Assembly: GCA_910589415.1 (NCBI GenBank) | Contig: OU342638.1 | Location: forward strand, 32,089,579-32,153,578 | From: Malachius bipustulatus | Taxonomy: Eukaryota; Arthropoda; Insecta; Coleoptera; Melyridae | Direction of reading: 5' to 3' | Length of the DNA: 64,000 bases | Part shown: positions 44,357 to 57,490 of the stretch, piece by piece | Numbering within the stretch: the first letter of the stretch is position 1 | Layout: every line of letters begins with the position of its first letter | The notes under the pieces: generated by a model | What the model saw: only the letters and a program-made list of their open reading frames with translations | Told to the model about the DNA's origin: nothing | Database searches by the model: none | Position numbers and translations under genes: made by a program

Positions 44357-46650
44357 ATGCCCGTCCCACTAATCGACGTGAATAAAATTTATTCGAACGA
44401 CTCGAAATTGAAACCCGAAGACGTTAAAAGCCTTCAAGAATGGGCCCTCAAACAACCGCATCTTCCAGAAGTGACAGGTAACTTTTTGAACTTTTATTAT
44501 TGAATCTCTCTTGATGTGTCGAGAATTCCAGCTGTCAGAATTCTAATCTAAGAAGCTAATAATAATTTTATTACAGAGTTACATTGTGCGATATTCCTAC
44601 ACAGCTGCTACTACAGTAACGAGGCTGCGAAGAACGCGATGGACACCTACTTCACCGTCAAAACCATGTGCCCGGACATATTTGCAAACACGAACCCCTT
44701 AAAGAGCCCCGTCAAGGAAACCCAGAACGTGTCGTAAGTCTATTTCGGAATAAACGAATACAAATTTCGTCTTATTTTATTGTTTCCAGAGTATTCCTGC
44801 CCATACCGAAGAAGACCCCGGAAAATTTCACCCTGATATTTTGCAGACTAGTCGACTGCAACCCTGACAAATACACTTTTACGCATCAGTTGAAACTGTT
44901 CGATATGTCAACGCTTCTTTGGATTAACCAGCACGGACCTTCGGATGGGTACAGGATAGTGTTCGATATGCAAGGCATCACTTTCGGCCATTTCACGAAG
45001 CTGGGGATCATGCCCATGAAGAAATTTTTGTATTACTTACAAGTAAGTAAGTTGTGATAATGAGATGAACGGAACGTACCTAGAAGGAGTAAAAGGCTGC
45101 GGAGACCTAACTAAATGTTTGAAAAAGAAGAGCGCTTGAGTTTGAAATATTAATGAAATAGTAATTTCTATTACTCCAAGGGTACAAATTGTCAAAATAT
45201 ACACTTTTCGGAGTGGGGGATGACTTCATATCCTCTGATTTCTTAACTGAATAGTCTTTACCCTACGTTGTGTGAATTTTAATTCTAAACAGACCTTTTG
45301 TCAGAACGTAAAACAACATGCACTTCATACCAGATCTTCTCTCTTTTTGAACTTTCTTGAAACTATCTCTCTGTACGTACAGCTCGATTTTAATCTCTGT
45401 ATGAATTTTATTGAAAGGTGTATCTCTGGGTATAGCTCGTTTATACTCCCCTACTTAATACAAGAAGTTCACCAGAGCAAACAGAACGTAAAACAACATG
45501 CACTTCATAGCAGATCTTCTCTCTTTTTGAACTTTCTTGAAAGAAAAATTAACGATAAAACATGTAAAACTGGCCTTAAAATCGAAATTTTCTCTAAGAA
45601 ATGTATTGTTAAAATATCCGAGAGCGACTGGTCGGTGCTGCAGTGGCAATGGCCGGTCCGGGATATGGCGAAAAGTATCGGCTATAAAAGGGAAAGTTCA
45701 AAGACTAACTTTTAAGAATAGACTGTTAGAATGTCTAGAAAGACTCCTGGCTAGAATGATCCGGGAATAGAAGATTCGGAACTCTGGAAAGATATTCGGG
45801 AGTGTAAAGTCGTTCAAGAAGAACACCAAGGAGCAAGCTAGCGGTGCCAGTCAATTCAGTGTAGACTGCGAAGTATAAGTGAATAAGGAAGCAATAATAA
45901 GAATATGTTCTCCTAAATTTGACGAACTGGCAACTCTGTCACATAAAACGGATTATAGACCTTGTTTTACTTCTTAATCACAATTCGTGTAGAACTGGCC
46001 TTTACATTTCAATTACTTTGACTTACTTTGTTGCATGGTACTATCACATGCAACCATAATTATTATGATGGGCAATTATGTGGATTGTAATTATTTTTAC
46101 CGATCATTTTGCAATAACAAATAAGCACAAAGTGCAATAGAAAATACAGAGTGTTTGCATATTTCCAGGACGGGATGCCTTTAAGATTAAAGGGACTCCA
46201 CTTCCTCAACACAGTCTCTTTCATGGATAAGATATTAGCGCTCATGAAACCTTTCATGAAGAAGGAGTTAATGGATGTGGTATGTAATTTAATCAATTAT
46301 TATTAATCGACTTGGAGCATCTGCTTAATTAATAATTTCCAGTTATATCTTCACGACAACATGGACAGTTTCACGAAGGTCGTTCCGAAAGAATGCATGC
46401 CCCAAGATTACGGTGGATCGGTTGAGCCTGTCAACGTTTTACATGGTAATTTGTTTGATATTATCGTCTCTTCAGGATGCTCTAACCTTTCTTTTCAGAA
46501 AAAATGAAGCAAGCTCTGGTGGACAACGTGGAGTTCTTCGAAAACGAAGAAAAGCTGAAAGTTGACGAGTCGCAGAGACCCGGGAAACCGAAAAGCGAGG
46601 GTGACGTTTTCGGCGTCGAAGGAACGTTCAAGAAACTTGAAGTTGACTGA
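44357..46650 (+). CDS. CRAL-TRIO lipid-binding protein 1 (alpha-tocopherol-transfer-protein-like), 298 aa
   Basis: Six coding exons: 44357-44477, 44577-44733, 44790-45042, 46169-46279, 46343-46445 and 46499-46650 (121, 157, 253, 111, 103 and 152 nt), all GT-AG, total 897 nt. The protein has an N-terminal CRAL-TRIO-N helical part (about residues 20-75, with [20 protein letters not shown]) and a Sec14-type lipid pocket (about 95-245). The pocket includes the [15 protein letters not shown] strand, [20 protein letters not shown] and the DYGG motif at about 238. The tail is [12 protein letters not shown]. The family carries single hydrophobic molecules (tocopherols, retinoids, carotenoids, phosphoinositides) through the cytosol, and the ligand cannot be read here. 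It lacks a signal peptide. The ATG follows directly after an acceptor, implying a non-coding first exon. It is the first of three tandem paralogues. Confidence 0.92.
45303..45543. repeat. Direct duplication of 61 bp, 178 bp apart
   Basis: CAGAACGTAAAACAACATGC and the next ~40 bp occur at 45303-45365 and 45481-45543 with one or two changes, in intron 3 of the first CRAL-TRIO gene. The near identity points to a recent event. Confidence 0.85.
45630..45900. other. G+C-richer insert with TATA-like motif in intron 3 of CRAL-TRIO gene 1
   Basis: About 270 bp of balanced composition contains GGCTATAAAAGGGAAAG near 45680. It might be a promoter-bearing mobile-element end such as a solo LTR, but no terminal motifs or target duplications could be fixed. 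Confidence 0.3.
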
Positions 46651-48140
46651 TACAAGTCTTCTATTTGAACGAGTAGTTTAACATTATTATTATTGAAGTA
46701 CCTAGTAGATGCGTAGTTTAGTTAGGCGTGAAAATTTACGTTGACAGCGGTCCGACTAACTGTCATAACTTCTAAGTATGTCCATCATTAGTGATTTTTT
46801 CAAGACGTCACTCACGATGTTGTAAAGAAGAGTCACTAATGACTGATAAGGGTGAGTGCTATTAGAAGATTTGAGCGGCTAGGTCTGTATTCAAGTGGAT
46901 ATAAGAGGTAAGGGTGGGGTGGATATCACAATCACTGAAGAAAAGGCTGCAGCTGGCACGGAACACTATTTGGATGTTCCTCGCCCACATCAGCCTGAAA
47001 ATGTACATCCTGGTTAACTCTTCTCGAAATCCTCCTCGACCGTTTTTTCTCTCTCCTAAACTATCCGTTCACAAAACGTTCACTTCCCGTGACACCTCCT
47101 TCATTTATGTTATTCAATTTAATAGTCTCTTTTTTTGGATGTCTGTATTACCGACATTGGCGCTTACTACGTCAATGTCGGTAATGCAGGTACCCTATTT
47201 TCTTTTGAGTAAATGTGGCATCTAGCGGTATTTATTTGAACTATAGGAACAGGGAATATGATAGTCCTTCTTTATAAGTTTACGTGTCTATGTTATAGAC
47301 ATATAATTAAATGAATTTGTTGTGTTGTGACATGCTCATGCAGTAATTTAAATAAGTCATGTAATTATTTTTATCATCGAACTGAAATATAACAATTATA
47401 AAAATTATTACCTAACTGGTGCTTTTTTTTCTGCTGAACCCTTCTGTTAATTATTAGTTCCTTTAACGTTTCAAACTATATTAAAAAAATATTCTACTTT
47501 ACTATTTTAAATCTCATAGTATTGTATCAAGATGGTGCCCGATGAACATGTCTCGGGCGCCAATTTATTTTCATAATTGAGACTTTCATGAATTTACTTT
47601 TGAATTTCATCCAATAAAACATCAGAGCTACAGAGATCTGTAATTGTGTCATGTAGAAACCTCTGAGACTATTGTTTGATCGAATAAATCAGAATTGCTC
47701 AGACTATTCTGTTTCAAAAAAAAAACATTACACATTATGATACAACATAGTTCAATGAGAGAGGAAGTATGACCGGGGTCACCCGCAAAATATTATCCAG
47801 CAGCTGTTTGGGATGGACGGGAGCAGTCGGAGGTCAACTCCCAATGAATTGGGATAAAGAATAATTCCTTCAGAGTAATTAAGAAAAAAAATTATCTTCT
47901 TACCTATTAGATAATGAAATTAATTGGTAACAATTGGTATTACCAATTTCTTGTTTTAATAAAGTTCGTGTTTTTTTTATACCCCGTTAGAAAAATTCAC
48001 GTTCGTTCCCATTACCAATTAAAATGATAATAATTTAAATTTCCGGTTAATTGCCCGTTAATTACCATTTATTATACACGTCAAGTTTGCTCAAAACTAG
48101 TCGCTACTAGCGTGATTCATCAATAATTACCTACTTGATT
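46651..48140. other. Spacer between CRAL-TRIO genes 1 and 2
   Basis: A+T-rich spacer containing one hairpin element (47141-47196) and no further gene. Confidence 0.55.
47141..47196. repeat. Hairpin element, copy 2
   Basis: The left arm (GTCTGTATTACCGACATTG) and right arm (CAATGTCGGTAATGCAGG, ending TACCCT) flank the loop GCGCTTACTACGT. The left end is a few bases shorter than the consensus. Confidence 0.85.
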
Positions 48141-48144
48141 AGAT

Positions 48145-48150
48145 TATATA
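48145..48150 (+). promoter_or_regulatory. TATA-like motif of CRAL-TRIO gene 2
   Basis: TATATA lies 38-43 bp before the ATG at 48188, and no splice acceptor precedes the ATG. This copy therefore seems to have its own proximal promoter and no leader intron, unlike gene 1. Confidence 0.4.
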
Positions 48151-48187
48151 ACAAATCCTGCACGCGAAAAAAATATTCATTCCAAAA

Positions 48188-51100
48188 ATGACCGTCTTAG
48201 TAGCAACCGCTGAAGATGAGTACGCGAAAGACTCGAAATTGAAACGTGAGGACGTTGAAAAATTCCTCGACTGGTACGAAAAACAACCGCACTTGCCAAA
48301 AATCACAGGTAGGTAATCACTTTTTTTTGTTTTTTGTTATTGGCGCGTCGTCGTCGTAGGTAACAATTTTGGCGCCCAGCGTGGGGCCAAAATTGTTTAT
48401 TTTTTATTTATATACTTTTTATTTTTTTGCACTATATTTCCAGAACTGGATGCCATTTTATTCTTGAACAGCTGCTACTATAACAATGAACTAGCCAAAA
48501 ATACGATCGATATTTTTTTCACCGTAAAAACGATAGTCAATGAATTGTTCAATAACAGGGACCCGAATGCTGCTGCTATCCAAAAACACATCGATGTCGT
48601 GTAAGTCTCTTTTTCTTCATTGTGGTTCTTCAGAAATAATTTGTTCGTTCCTCCCTGTATGTGTTTTGTTAATAAAGTTACAACTAAAGTAAAAATCGAA
48701 AGACTTTACTATAGAGAACTATCTAGAAATCGACTGAATTTATCATTGTTTATTTTCCTTTGTTTTGACTGATTGATACAATGAACAGTATTATAAAAGT
48801 CACTTCATTTTAACAACGAATTAGTAAAACAAAAAAACTCCTACGCCACGGTGAGATTTGACGAGAAACTTCTAGAATTCGATTGTATTTATCATTGTTC
48901 AATTTCTTTAATGAGTAATCGTAACGGATTGGGACAATTAACAGTATTTTAAAAGTCAACTCGACTTCACAACAATTTATGGGAAAAATAAGTATTTTAC
49001 CACGTTAAGACTATACGAGAAATATCTATAGATTCAACGGGATTTATCATTGTTTACTTTTCTTACTATAGTAGTGACTGATTGGTACAATGTGCAATAT
49101 TATATAAATCAGCCCATCTCGGGCAATTATTTTATTGAAAAACAACTAGAAAAAATCATTGTGATTTGCCGAGAATTATCTAGAAATCGACTGAATTTAT
49201 CATTGTTTATTTTCATTACTAGTTGTGACTGATTAATACAATGAACTGTATTAGAAAAATGACCTCACCTTGACGACTAAATAACCGAAAAAAACAACTC
49301 TTAGGACCGAGATAAATTTGACGAGAGATGTCTAGAATTTAATTGTATTTATCATTGTTCAATTTCTTTAATTTCTTAACGGATTAGGACAATGAACAGT
49401 ATTATGAAAATCAACTCGCCTTTACAACAAATTTATTGAAAAAAATAAGTCTTTTACCATGTTAAGAATATACGAGAAATATCTAGAATTCGACTGGATT
49501 TATCATTGTTTAATTTTCGTATTAGTAGTAGTGACTGATTGGTATGTGGAATGTGCAGTATTACTTAAATCAGACCATCTTTGCGACGAATTTATTGGAA
49601 AAAAATATGATTTGACGAGAACTATCTAGAAATCAACTGAATTTATCATTGTTTGTTTTGTTTACTCGTTGAGACAGATTGATACAATGAACTGTATTAT
49701 AAGAATCGCCTCGCCTTAACAAATTTTTTGAAAAAGAAGACAACTAAAATAGTTAATTCCGCGTTCACTTTTACTATCAATTATCCAATAGAGAAATATG
49801 GTTTATTTATGCATACAGACGAGGCTAATTATTTATTTATACTTATATTTAACCCTACTATTTATTTTGAACATCAAGTACTAATATTCATTATTTTTTT
49901 AAAATGGTTTCTATTTATTTAACAAATTTAATAATTTAATAATTCATATTTATATCGATTGGTGTATCGTACGCGTCGTGACTTCCTCCCAGAACAGAAA
50001 CTGGGCCCATATTTTCTAGGCAGCTTCGAGCCTGTGAAGAAAAAAGACGTGAATTATTTTGGTATTGAATTTAACTGATTTTATTTCATAGGGCTCATCT
50101 TCCACTGCCCAAGAAGACACCGGAGGGCTATTCGATTTTCTTCTCGAAATTGTTGATCTGCGATCACGATTACTTCCATTTCGCGAGCACGCTGAGAATA
50201 TGGGATATGATGGTGATGCTGCACCTCCACCAGTTCGGGACCGCCGAGGGACAAATCATAGTCCTGGATTTCCAGGGCGTGACTCTTGGTCATGTCACCA
50301 AGCTGGGAATTATGACGATCAAGAAATTTTTATATTATCTTCAGGTAATTTTATTTTTTATTAAATCGGGGAATCCCCAGATTTCACAGAAATCGTAATA
50401 ATTTTCAGCCATTAAGAAAACCTTCTTTTAATTTAGCATTTTATTTCTTCTTCGGCCAGTTTTTCACGTCTTCTAGGACCCATTTTGGATATTTTCAAGT
50501 CTCGGGGATTCCCATATTTCTTCTCAATCATAGTATAGTATATGAAAAGTACCTACTGTCAAGTCAGATCAAGTTCGCTTTTCGCATTTCTAAGAGACAA
50601 TTTTTGGAATTAGTAGAAATTGCGGGGGTTCCCCGAGCTTTACATAATAATATCCTTAATCATACATATAAGTTCATGTATTTTAGGAAACAAAACCTCT
50701 GCGCACGAATTATTGAGGTCCGAACGTTCTCATTTTTTCGAAATTTTCAACACCTCTAAACAAGACAGAAGAATTAATTCCCGTTCATAAATGGCCTCAC
50801 GCTGAAACTGAGCGCTTGGACCAGTAACTCAGACTTTCACACCAGTTGGTGTACCTCAGGGCTCAGTTCTGGCACCAATCCAGATCCTTCTTCATATTAA
50901 CCATCTCTCTACCGCCTTAACCAATCGTATTCACAGACGATAGCACTCCCCCCTCGCGTATCCAATTCCCCCAGTCAGTTTGAACGTCTTTCCTTCCTTT
51001 TCGCAAGTCTTGTGGTACCTACCAGAAATTTTGTTCGAGTTGCTAAGACCACCATTTTGGTTTTTTGGTCATCATCATCGGGTTCGTGTTCATTTCTTCG

Positions 51101-52413
51101 TCATAACTCAAAATTTTAAGAAATGCTTATTTTTCAGGAAGCAATGCCAATCAGATTGAAGGCCATCCATTTTTTCAACACTGTGCCCTTCATGGATAAG
51201 ATATTAGCGCTCCTCAAACCTTTCATGAAAAAAGAAATCTGGGACGTTGTAAGTATAAAAAAATCTCTTAAGTAGCGTAAGAATAGTATCTACCGCTCTG
51301 ACCTGATTTTTCCCCATTATTTCCTGATTGTTTCTAAAGTTTTAATTTATAAGTCAAGAAAACAAAGAAGAGACTGAAAAGTTTCTGCCTGGCTCAGGTT
51401 TCTCGTCGTATGAGTTAAAGACGCCAACAAAACGGGAAAAATTATCTTCAGTAACTTGATGTGGCACTTGGCTCCATCTTGCTGAAACCACAAAAACAAT
51501 TATATTGTTACGTTTTTATATTACTACTGGAAAGTGGGCCATTTGCCAGTTTTCTAACGTGCCAGGCATCCAATCCAGAGCCTTCGCCCCTCTTTCTCGA
51601 CCAATCATCTAGACGCTTCAAAGAATGACTAACTCTACTGATTCCACTTCCAGCTTTACCTCCATGAAAACATGGAACACTTATCAAAACAAGTCCCCCT
51701 GGAATGCTTCCCGAAGGACTATGGAGGTTCGTCTGAAGAAATATCAAAAGCTCATGGTGAGTAAAATCTCATTTATTCAGAAATCCAGACATGATCCCCA
51801 TTTTGGCTTAACTTAATTTTCATCCTCGCATTATTGTACTTTGGGTAGGTTCTTCGAGCTGGGATTTTTGAGGGTAGGTAGGTAAATATTTCGAGATTTC
51901 CAGGTACAATAGCTAGCTATACAGGTGGGTTCTACTACGTTTTTTAATTCCCCGTCCTGTCTCGCGCCCTGGCCCTTCAGCCAATCCGTAAAGGCTCACG
52001 TCATGTTGCCTGCAGAAGCTATTTGCCAGTATTTTGACGTTACCAGCGCGCGACACCTATACGCCACCTCAGACCTCCACGCATTCTTCCAAGCCTGCGC
52101 TCTAAAATCGTCCTCTCGTACATAAAGGTCTGTGAATTTACAGACGATATTTTTAGTAAAAATGTCGTGGAGACTTTTACCTTGAGAAAATCATTTCTAT
52201 TCGCTTTTTTAATAATATAAGATATAATGCTCTCAATTTGTATTCTTTTCCGGTCTAACAGAAAAAATGAAGCAGAATCTGATCGACAACAGCGACTTTT
52301 TCGCCAACGACGAAGAGTTGAAAGTTGACGAATCCAGCAGACCTGGGAGGCCAAAAAGTGCGAACGACGTGTTTGGGGTCGAAGGGACTTTCAAAAAACT
52401 GGATCTAGACTAA
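48188..52413 (+). CDS. CRAL-TRIO lipid-binding protein 2 (alpha-tocopherol-transfer-protein-like), 298 aa
   Basis: Exons 48188-48308, 48444-48600, 50092-50344, 51138-51248, 51654-51756 and 52262-52413. Every exon has exactly the length of its counterpart in gene 1 (121, 157, 253, 111, 103 and 152 nt). The protein has [20 protein letters not shown] in the N-terminal helical part, [17 protein letters not shown] and [19 protein letters not shown] in the lipid pocket, CFPKDYGG, and a tail [12 protein letters not shown]. The [17 protein letters not shown] segment is nearly the same as in gene 1, so these two are the closest pair. There is no signal peptide, so it is cytosolic. Introns are larger than in gene 1: intron 2 holds a 150-bp tandem array and intron 3 a reverse-transcriptase remnant. 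The ligand is unknown. Confidence 0.92.
48690..49720. repeat. Tandem array, about 150-bp unit, seven copies, in intron 2 of CRAL-TRIO gene 2
   Basis: TTTATCATTGTT occurs at about 48739, 48888, 49043, 49197, 49348, 49499 and 49642. Units alternate in small variants (CTAGAAATCGACTG versus CTAGAATTCGA), which suggests a two-unit higher order. There is no coding content. Confidence 0.9.
50770..50960 (+). pseudogene. Reverse-transcriptase fragment in intron 3 of CRAL-TRIO gene 2
   Basis: The plus strand reads [11 protein letters not shown], then [13 protein letters not shown], then a decayed TDDSTP where YADDTA is expected. This is the palm region of a jockey/CR1-type element. It is short and frameshifted. 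Confidence 0.65.
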
Positions 52414-53322
52414 CTTGTTGTTCTTAATTTAAAATTTATGTAGATTAATGTTCGTTTATTTTTAATTAATTAATATATTATGTAGACGACCTTGCCTTGT
52501 GTTTTTTTTTTTAAGATCCTATCTATACCTTACGAATTATTATTAAATTTTATTATTTGTTTATTTTTATTATCTGATTCGGATAAGCAGCTAATAAGCG
52601 CGTCTAAAATCATAAGAGATTCCGGCATGTTTAGTCATAGTTCATGGGGAATTACATCTTTAATTAAGACAGTAGTCATTAGGAAGAGTAGTGAATCGAG
52701 GCGGTTCTCAACTGACATGACAGGAATGACATATTTCCAGATCATATAACCCGCATTCCACTTAATACCAAAATGGTTCCACGTTCTGCGCATCTATATT
52801 CTACGCAATCTTTTGTAGTTTAAAGGTTGTAATTGAAAAGAATAAGGAGAACAAAGTGAAGTGATTGCGACAAGTGAAGTGAAAGTGTATTTATTTATTT
52901 ATTTGAACCGAAGTTTATATGAGCAAGTTCTCGCAGCCCATAATTACTGGAGTGAAGCGACTTTTTGTCTTACCTACATAGTTAAGACTCTTTTTTTTAT
53001 TTAAAAAAAAACACAGGTGAAAGGGAATACCGTGAACTGAGTGAACAGATGACACCTGATAAATGACAGAAGTCAACCTTGTCACCCTTTTGTGATTATA
53101 AAATTAGGAGGGAGCAACCTAACTGTACAAGTGAATGATAAAACTTTTACCGCTTCATGCATAAGAGAGAAAAATCAGCCTAGTCGAAAATTAAGCAAGA
53201 TCAGAGACAGCTGTGGAAATAAATAAAGAGCTGACACTTCATAAGCGACTACCCTCAACTCTGTCACTCCCTTATTGCGTTGCTCTGTTAATTTAGGACT
53301 CTACTTCTGAAGCCGCTTGTAT
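52414..53322. other. Downstream flank of CRAL-TRIO gene 2
   Basis: No gene. A frame at 52492-52749 has no support. Confidence 0.45.
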
Positions 53323-53374
53323 AGGGTACCTGTTTTACCGACACTGACACTAATGTCGGTAATACAGGCAACCT
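53323..53374. repeat. Hairpin element, copy 3
   Basis: Arms AGGGTACCTGTTTTACCGAC and TAATGTCGGTAATACAGG (ending CAACCT) face each other with almost no loop. Confidence 0.8.
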
Positions 53375-53508
53375 AACCTTATAGTAAGAATAATGTCATC
53401 TATTGATCACTGTAAGAGAAATTCCTGTCTTCTATATGAGGGTCAACCTTCATTGAGAGATATTCTGGCATTCTATTGTATTAGGTAAACATTATACATG
53501 CCAGAATT

Positions 53509-53548
53509 AGGGTACCTGTATTATCGACACTAACTAGTCGATACATGT
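53509..53548. repeat. Hairpin element, copy 4, decayed
   Basis: The left arm is intact (AGGGTACCTGTATTATCGAC) and the right arm is reduced to GTCGATACATGTTA. It lies only 135 bp after copy 3 in the same direction. Confidence 0.6.
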
Positions 53549-53599
53549 TACAATATGTTTGACCGTGACAGAAAAGTCATTACTGGTAGCTGGCTAAAT

Positions 53600-56500
53600 G
53601 ACCAAGTGGGCACAGACCATTAAAATATAAGAAGAAGAAGAAGTAGTAACATACTGGATTTTGTATTCAAAATTCAAACGCTGCCTGAAATTACAGTTCC
53701 GTTTTGACGTAATTATGTAATTATCATTCTGCTGAGTCAACGATTGTCCTGTTTGTTATAATTTCGGACTGTTATGTTATTGGTAGGTTTATTTTTATTA
53801 TATAATCTGAGCAGACGCAATTATTGTTAATGTATTGTTTATAAAACTTATCGACCTTGACCAGCAGATTCAGTTTCAATCATTAAAATTACATTTCTTT
53901 TGGCCTAATGACATAATGACAGGGAGAAAAAAGTGGACACAAATTCATTTTAAATAAATAATTGACTTCTTAGACAAAGTCACGGATTAAGAGGAGTGTA
54001 CCTATATATTTGAATAAATAAATAATAACCTGCGAAGATGCGCGATTCCATCAAAAAATGACGTCATGGTAATAAGTTTGACAATTTTTTTTCATTTTGC
54101 TTATCCTAATACCTATCAGACTTTTCTAAATTATTTATTTATATAATTTCAGAGTTTATTTATTTATAATTTATAATGTTTATTTAACAATCAATTATAA
54201 TAATTATTTTAATTTATTTATTATATCTATACGTCTCCATAGGTACCTAGCAGATATAATGTTTTGGGAAGTACCTATAAGTGTTGCATAACTTTCGCTT
54301 TTAACGCTTGTAATAATTGAATTGCTTTTATAAATATATTAATTACTTAATTAATTAATCAACTTGTAATTAACATACAAAAAAATAATCACGGTTTTCT
54401 ACATGATGGTGAGTCAAAAATGGCGCATAAGCTCCATGGAACGTTAAGGGCGAGCGTCAAATAAGCATTACCCTGAAAAAAAAATACTTATAACATCTGG
54501 CAACAGTGGCTAATGCTGGTAACAAAGTGTATATAAAAATAAGTATACAATAGAATACTAAGTAAATATGTACAATAATATGATTCATGGCAACCTTGTA
54601 TATAGTAACTATAAATTATTTTTTATATGGAAACAAATTATAATATAAACATTATCAATCAGGATTGTGATATCAAGGCGTCATTGCCAAATTCATTGTT
54701 TCTTCAATTTGAAAAAAAAATCAAAATTTAAAATCAATTCAAGATTAGAAACAAGAATTTTTGAAATATTTTTTCAGGCTCCACAAACGGTTCAACGTAC
54801 CAAGGAACATATGCGTTATCTCTGACTCATCCTCTATTATATGTTTCGTCCCCGTGTATTTTTTTCCTAAAATTACCTCCTTTATTTTGAATTATGCACT
54901 ATGGGAGGAGAAAGAGACAACTATGTCAAAAGGGACTACAAGAGAGTACTCTTGTTCTCGACTTCTCGATGACTTCGAGTTAAAGCACGGTCCTGTGTGC
55001 ACCTGTACTAAAACGGAGAACCGAGCGAATCCACGTCGCATCCTGCATCGCAGCGGTATCGCCCTTGTCGCCGAATTAAAGCTCTTAGCTGTCTACGTTG
55101 GATGTTTGAGGTAGGTGGTATAATTCTTATCGTATAAGTTATACCCATTAATTGCTCCGCTGGTCCTTCGAATCATTTAAATTAATTAACTTAAAAAACG
55201 CGTGACTACCAGTGCAAGTAGAATAAATGAGTTCTTGAGAGCAAATCATTGCGAAAGGGTGCTCATTTTATCTGCAGACATTGAAATATACAGAGTGGAA
55301 ATTTGTAAGTGGGTCATAGGGTGTTGAGAATTAAAAGCAGATAATTAGGCAGCTTTCAGTTCCCATTTAAGATTTCACAGTTCCCCTCTCACCCTTAGAG
55401 GATAAAGTATTGTGGGGTCGAGTTTGGTATAAGATAAAATGAACAGCCTGTTTAAATAGCTACCATCTTGTTGTATAGTTCTCCAGTACGTTACTCCAGA
55501 TCCAGACTGGAATTATTAAATAGTCATCGTTCAAAATTGTTGGTCTCTTCCGTCGAATATCTAGATATTTCCCGAGAAGGAGACGAAACATTGCAGTTAT
55601 AATACTATAATACAATAACAATGTATTATTATAAATAATTAAATCTTAGAAAATATGAGACAGTTACAACAGTTAATCTGCTCCCTCTCTTCGTATCCTA
55701 GCTTTAAGCGACCGAAATATTTTATACATACATACTCTAAGGTAAAAAAAATTAACCCAAATGACGTGTGTTTGTTTCACGTTTTAAGTTGACGGTCTTG
55801 AATGTTGGAATAACCGGAGTTAGGAATTTAGATTTTATTATTATTCACCTGCGAATTTTTTATCGCGCAGGTAAAACATTAATTTAATTGCAATTGTTCC
55901 TTGAAGCGGGACGTGCTCAGTTGGTTAATGAAATAAAATAATCAATCAACTTTCAGGTTTCAGGCTTGTTCGTTTTTCGAGTCGAGTGATTATCTTCTTC
56001 AAATTTATAGAATTTAATTTGGTGAGTGTCGAACTTTATAACATTTTAGAATTTTTATGTATTTTTGTAAATTTTTATATCCATAAAACTTAAAATAATT
56101 AATTGGTTGGTGATTTTCTATTGTTTGGTTCAGTAAATCGCTAATTAATAGTGATTTCAACAAAAATATAATTATAATAAATGAATTAAATGAATAAATA
56201 AATGTGGAAATTTTCACACGAAAGTTGGGAAATAATAATTATTATTTATTATTTTTTATTTATTTATTATTTATAATAATAATAATATTTATCTATGATT
56301 GTTCTCGAATAGACATCATATATTCTTGTACAATTATGGAATAATGTAATTCTGTTATACTGTATCAGATTTATTTTACCTCCCTCATTCAAATAAGGGA
56401 GGTAAAGTAGACATAATTAGAATGAAACGACTTGATTGGCTACCAACCATTTACAATCAACAATGGCGAACTCTAAGATTTGCATTTTATAGTGTATGAT

Positions 56501-57420
56501 TATCGCAATAGTAGAGAAAATAATGTCTGCAACACTTTTGGAATGGCATATCCCAAACTTGTCACAGAATATACCTATTAAAAAAAGTGACATAAATGAC
56601 AATTATTAAGAGCAAGTGTTCATGAATCTTAATTCTGTCACTTTGACAATACAAAATAACCAATCTATACATAGAGTTCACAATTTTTTTTCTACTCTTA
56701 TTGAATAATATTCCAATTATTAAAGCTTTTTGCATTAATTATAAAGGTTAATATTCGTAGGTATTGGTTTGTAGTTATAATTCCCAGCTCGTGGACCAAT
56801 CAAAAGCTGTAACTTTGATAAAAAGAGCAAAGCTGTGAATAGGAACGATAACTGATATTTCTCAGAATCCACGCATGCGCAGTCGGTACTCGGTACTAGA
56901 AACTGTTCCAAGCAGTAAAATAAATAAATATTACGTGTAAAATATGTTTTTTTTATAATAATAATGGCGATTACGGCCATTTATACACTTGATGATAATA
57001 CCACGAGCGTTACCGAGTGAATAATGGCTTCATAATCGCTATTCATATAATAATATACTATTTTTAACGACTGTACCACAATAATAAGAACTATTAAAAA
57101 AAATGTGTGTGGAAAATGACCATCATTTTGATTATAGGTCGTTTAAGGTAAGAATGACCATGAAGGCATTGATAACAAAATGCAAGGTTGCCAGTTTTCA
57201 AGATCACATTACTCATGTAGTAATAACTCAGTAGGTACAAAGGTTCGGTTAGGTATTAAATAAATTTAATTAAATGAATCGACCAGTCTTAGTGGGTGCA
57301 TTGAATGACAATAATTGAAATATAAATTACGTTGAAAGTGATAATCAATAATCAAGGAGTATGAACAATAAGAGAGGAGTTAATTGAATAAGGAAAATTG
57401 GTAACAAAAGTTAGTTCAGC
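53600..57420. other. Long intergenic stretch, mostly A+T-rich
   Basis: The only notable frame is 54761-55114 (+), 117 codons, whose second half (about 54900-55110) is G+C-richer and reads LLDDFELKHGPVCTCTKTEN and on. It has no family match I recognise, no promoter and no splice partner, so it may be an exon remnant or chance. One TCTGGCAACAGTGG word lies at 54495, and a GGTTGCCAG word at 57185. Simple TTTAT/AATA tracts occur around 54140-54380 and 56230-56300. Confidence 0.4.
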
Positions 57421-57458
57421 CACCCGTGATGGGTGGCGCTCTCGCGTGTCTGCAAGTT

Positions 57459-57490
57459 AGGGACCTGTGTTACCGACAGTAACGCTTACT
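57459..57490. repeat. Hairpin element, copy 5, half only
   Basis: The left arm AGGGACCTGTGTTACCGACA and a loop AACGCTTACT are present. The right arm is missing. Confidence 0.65.
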
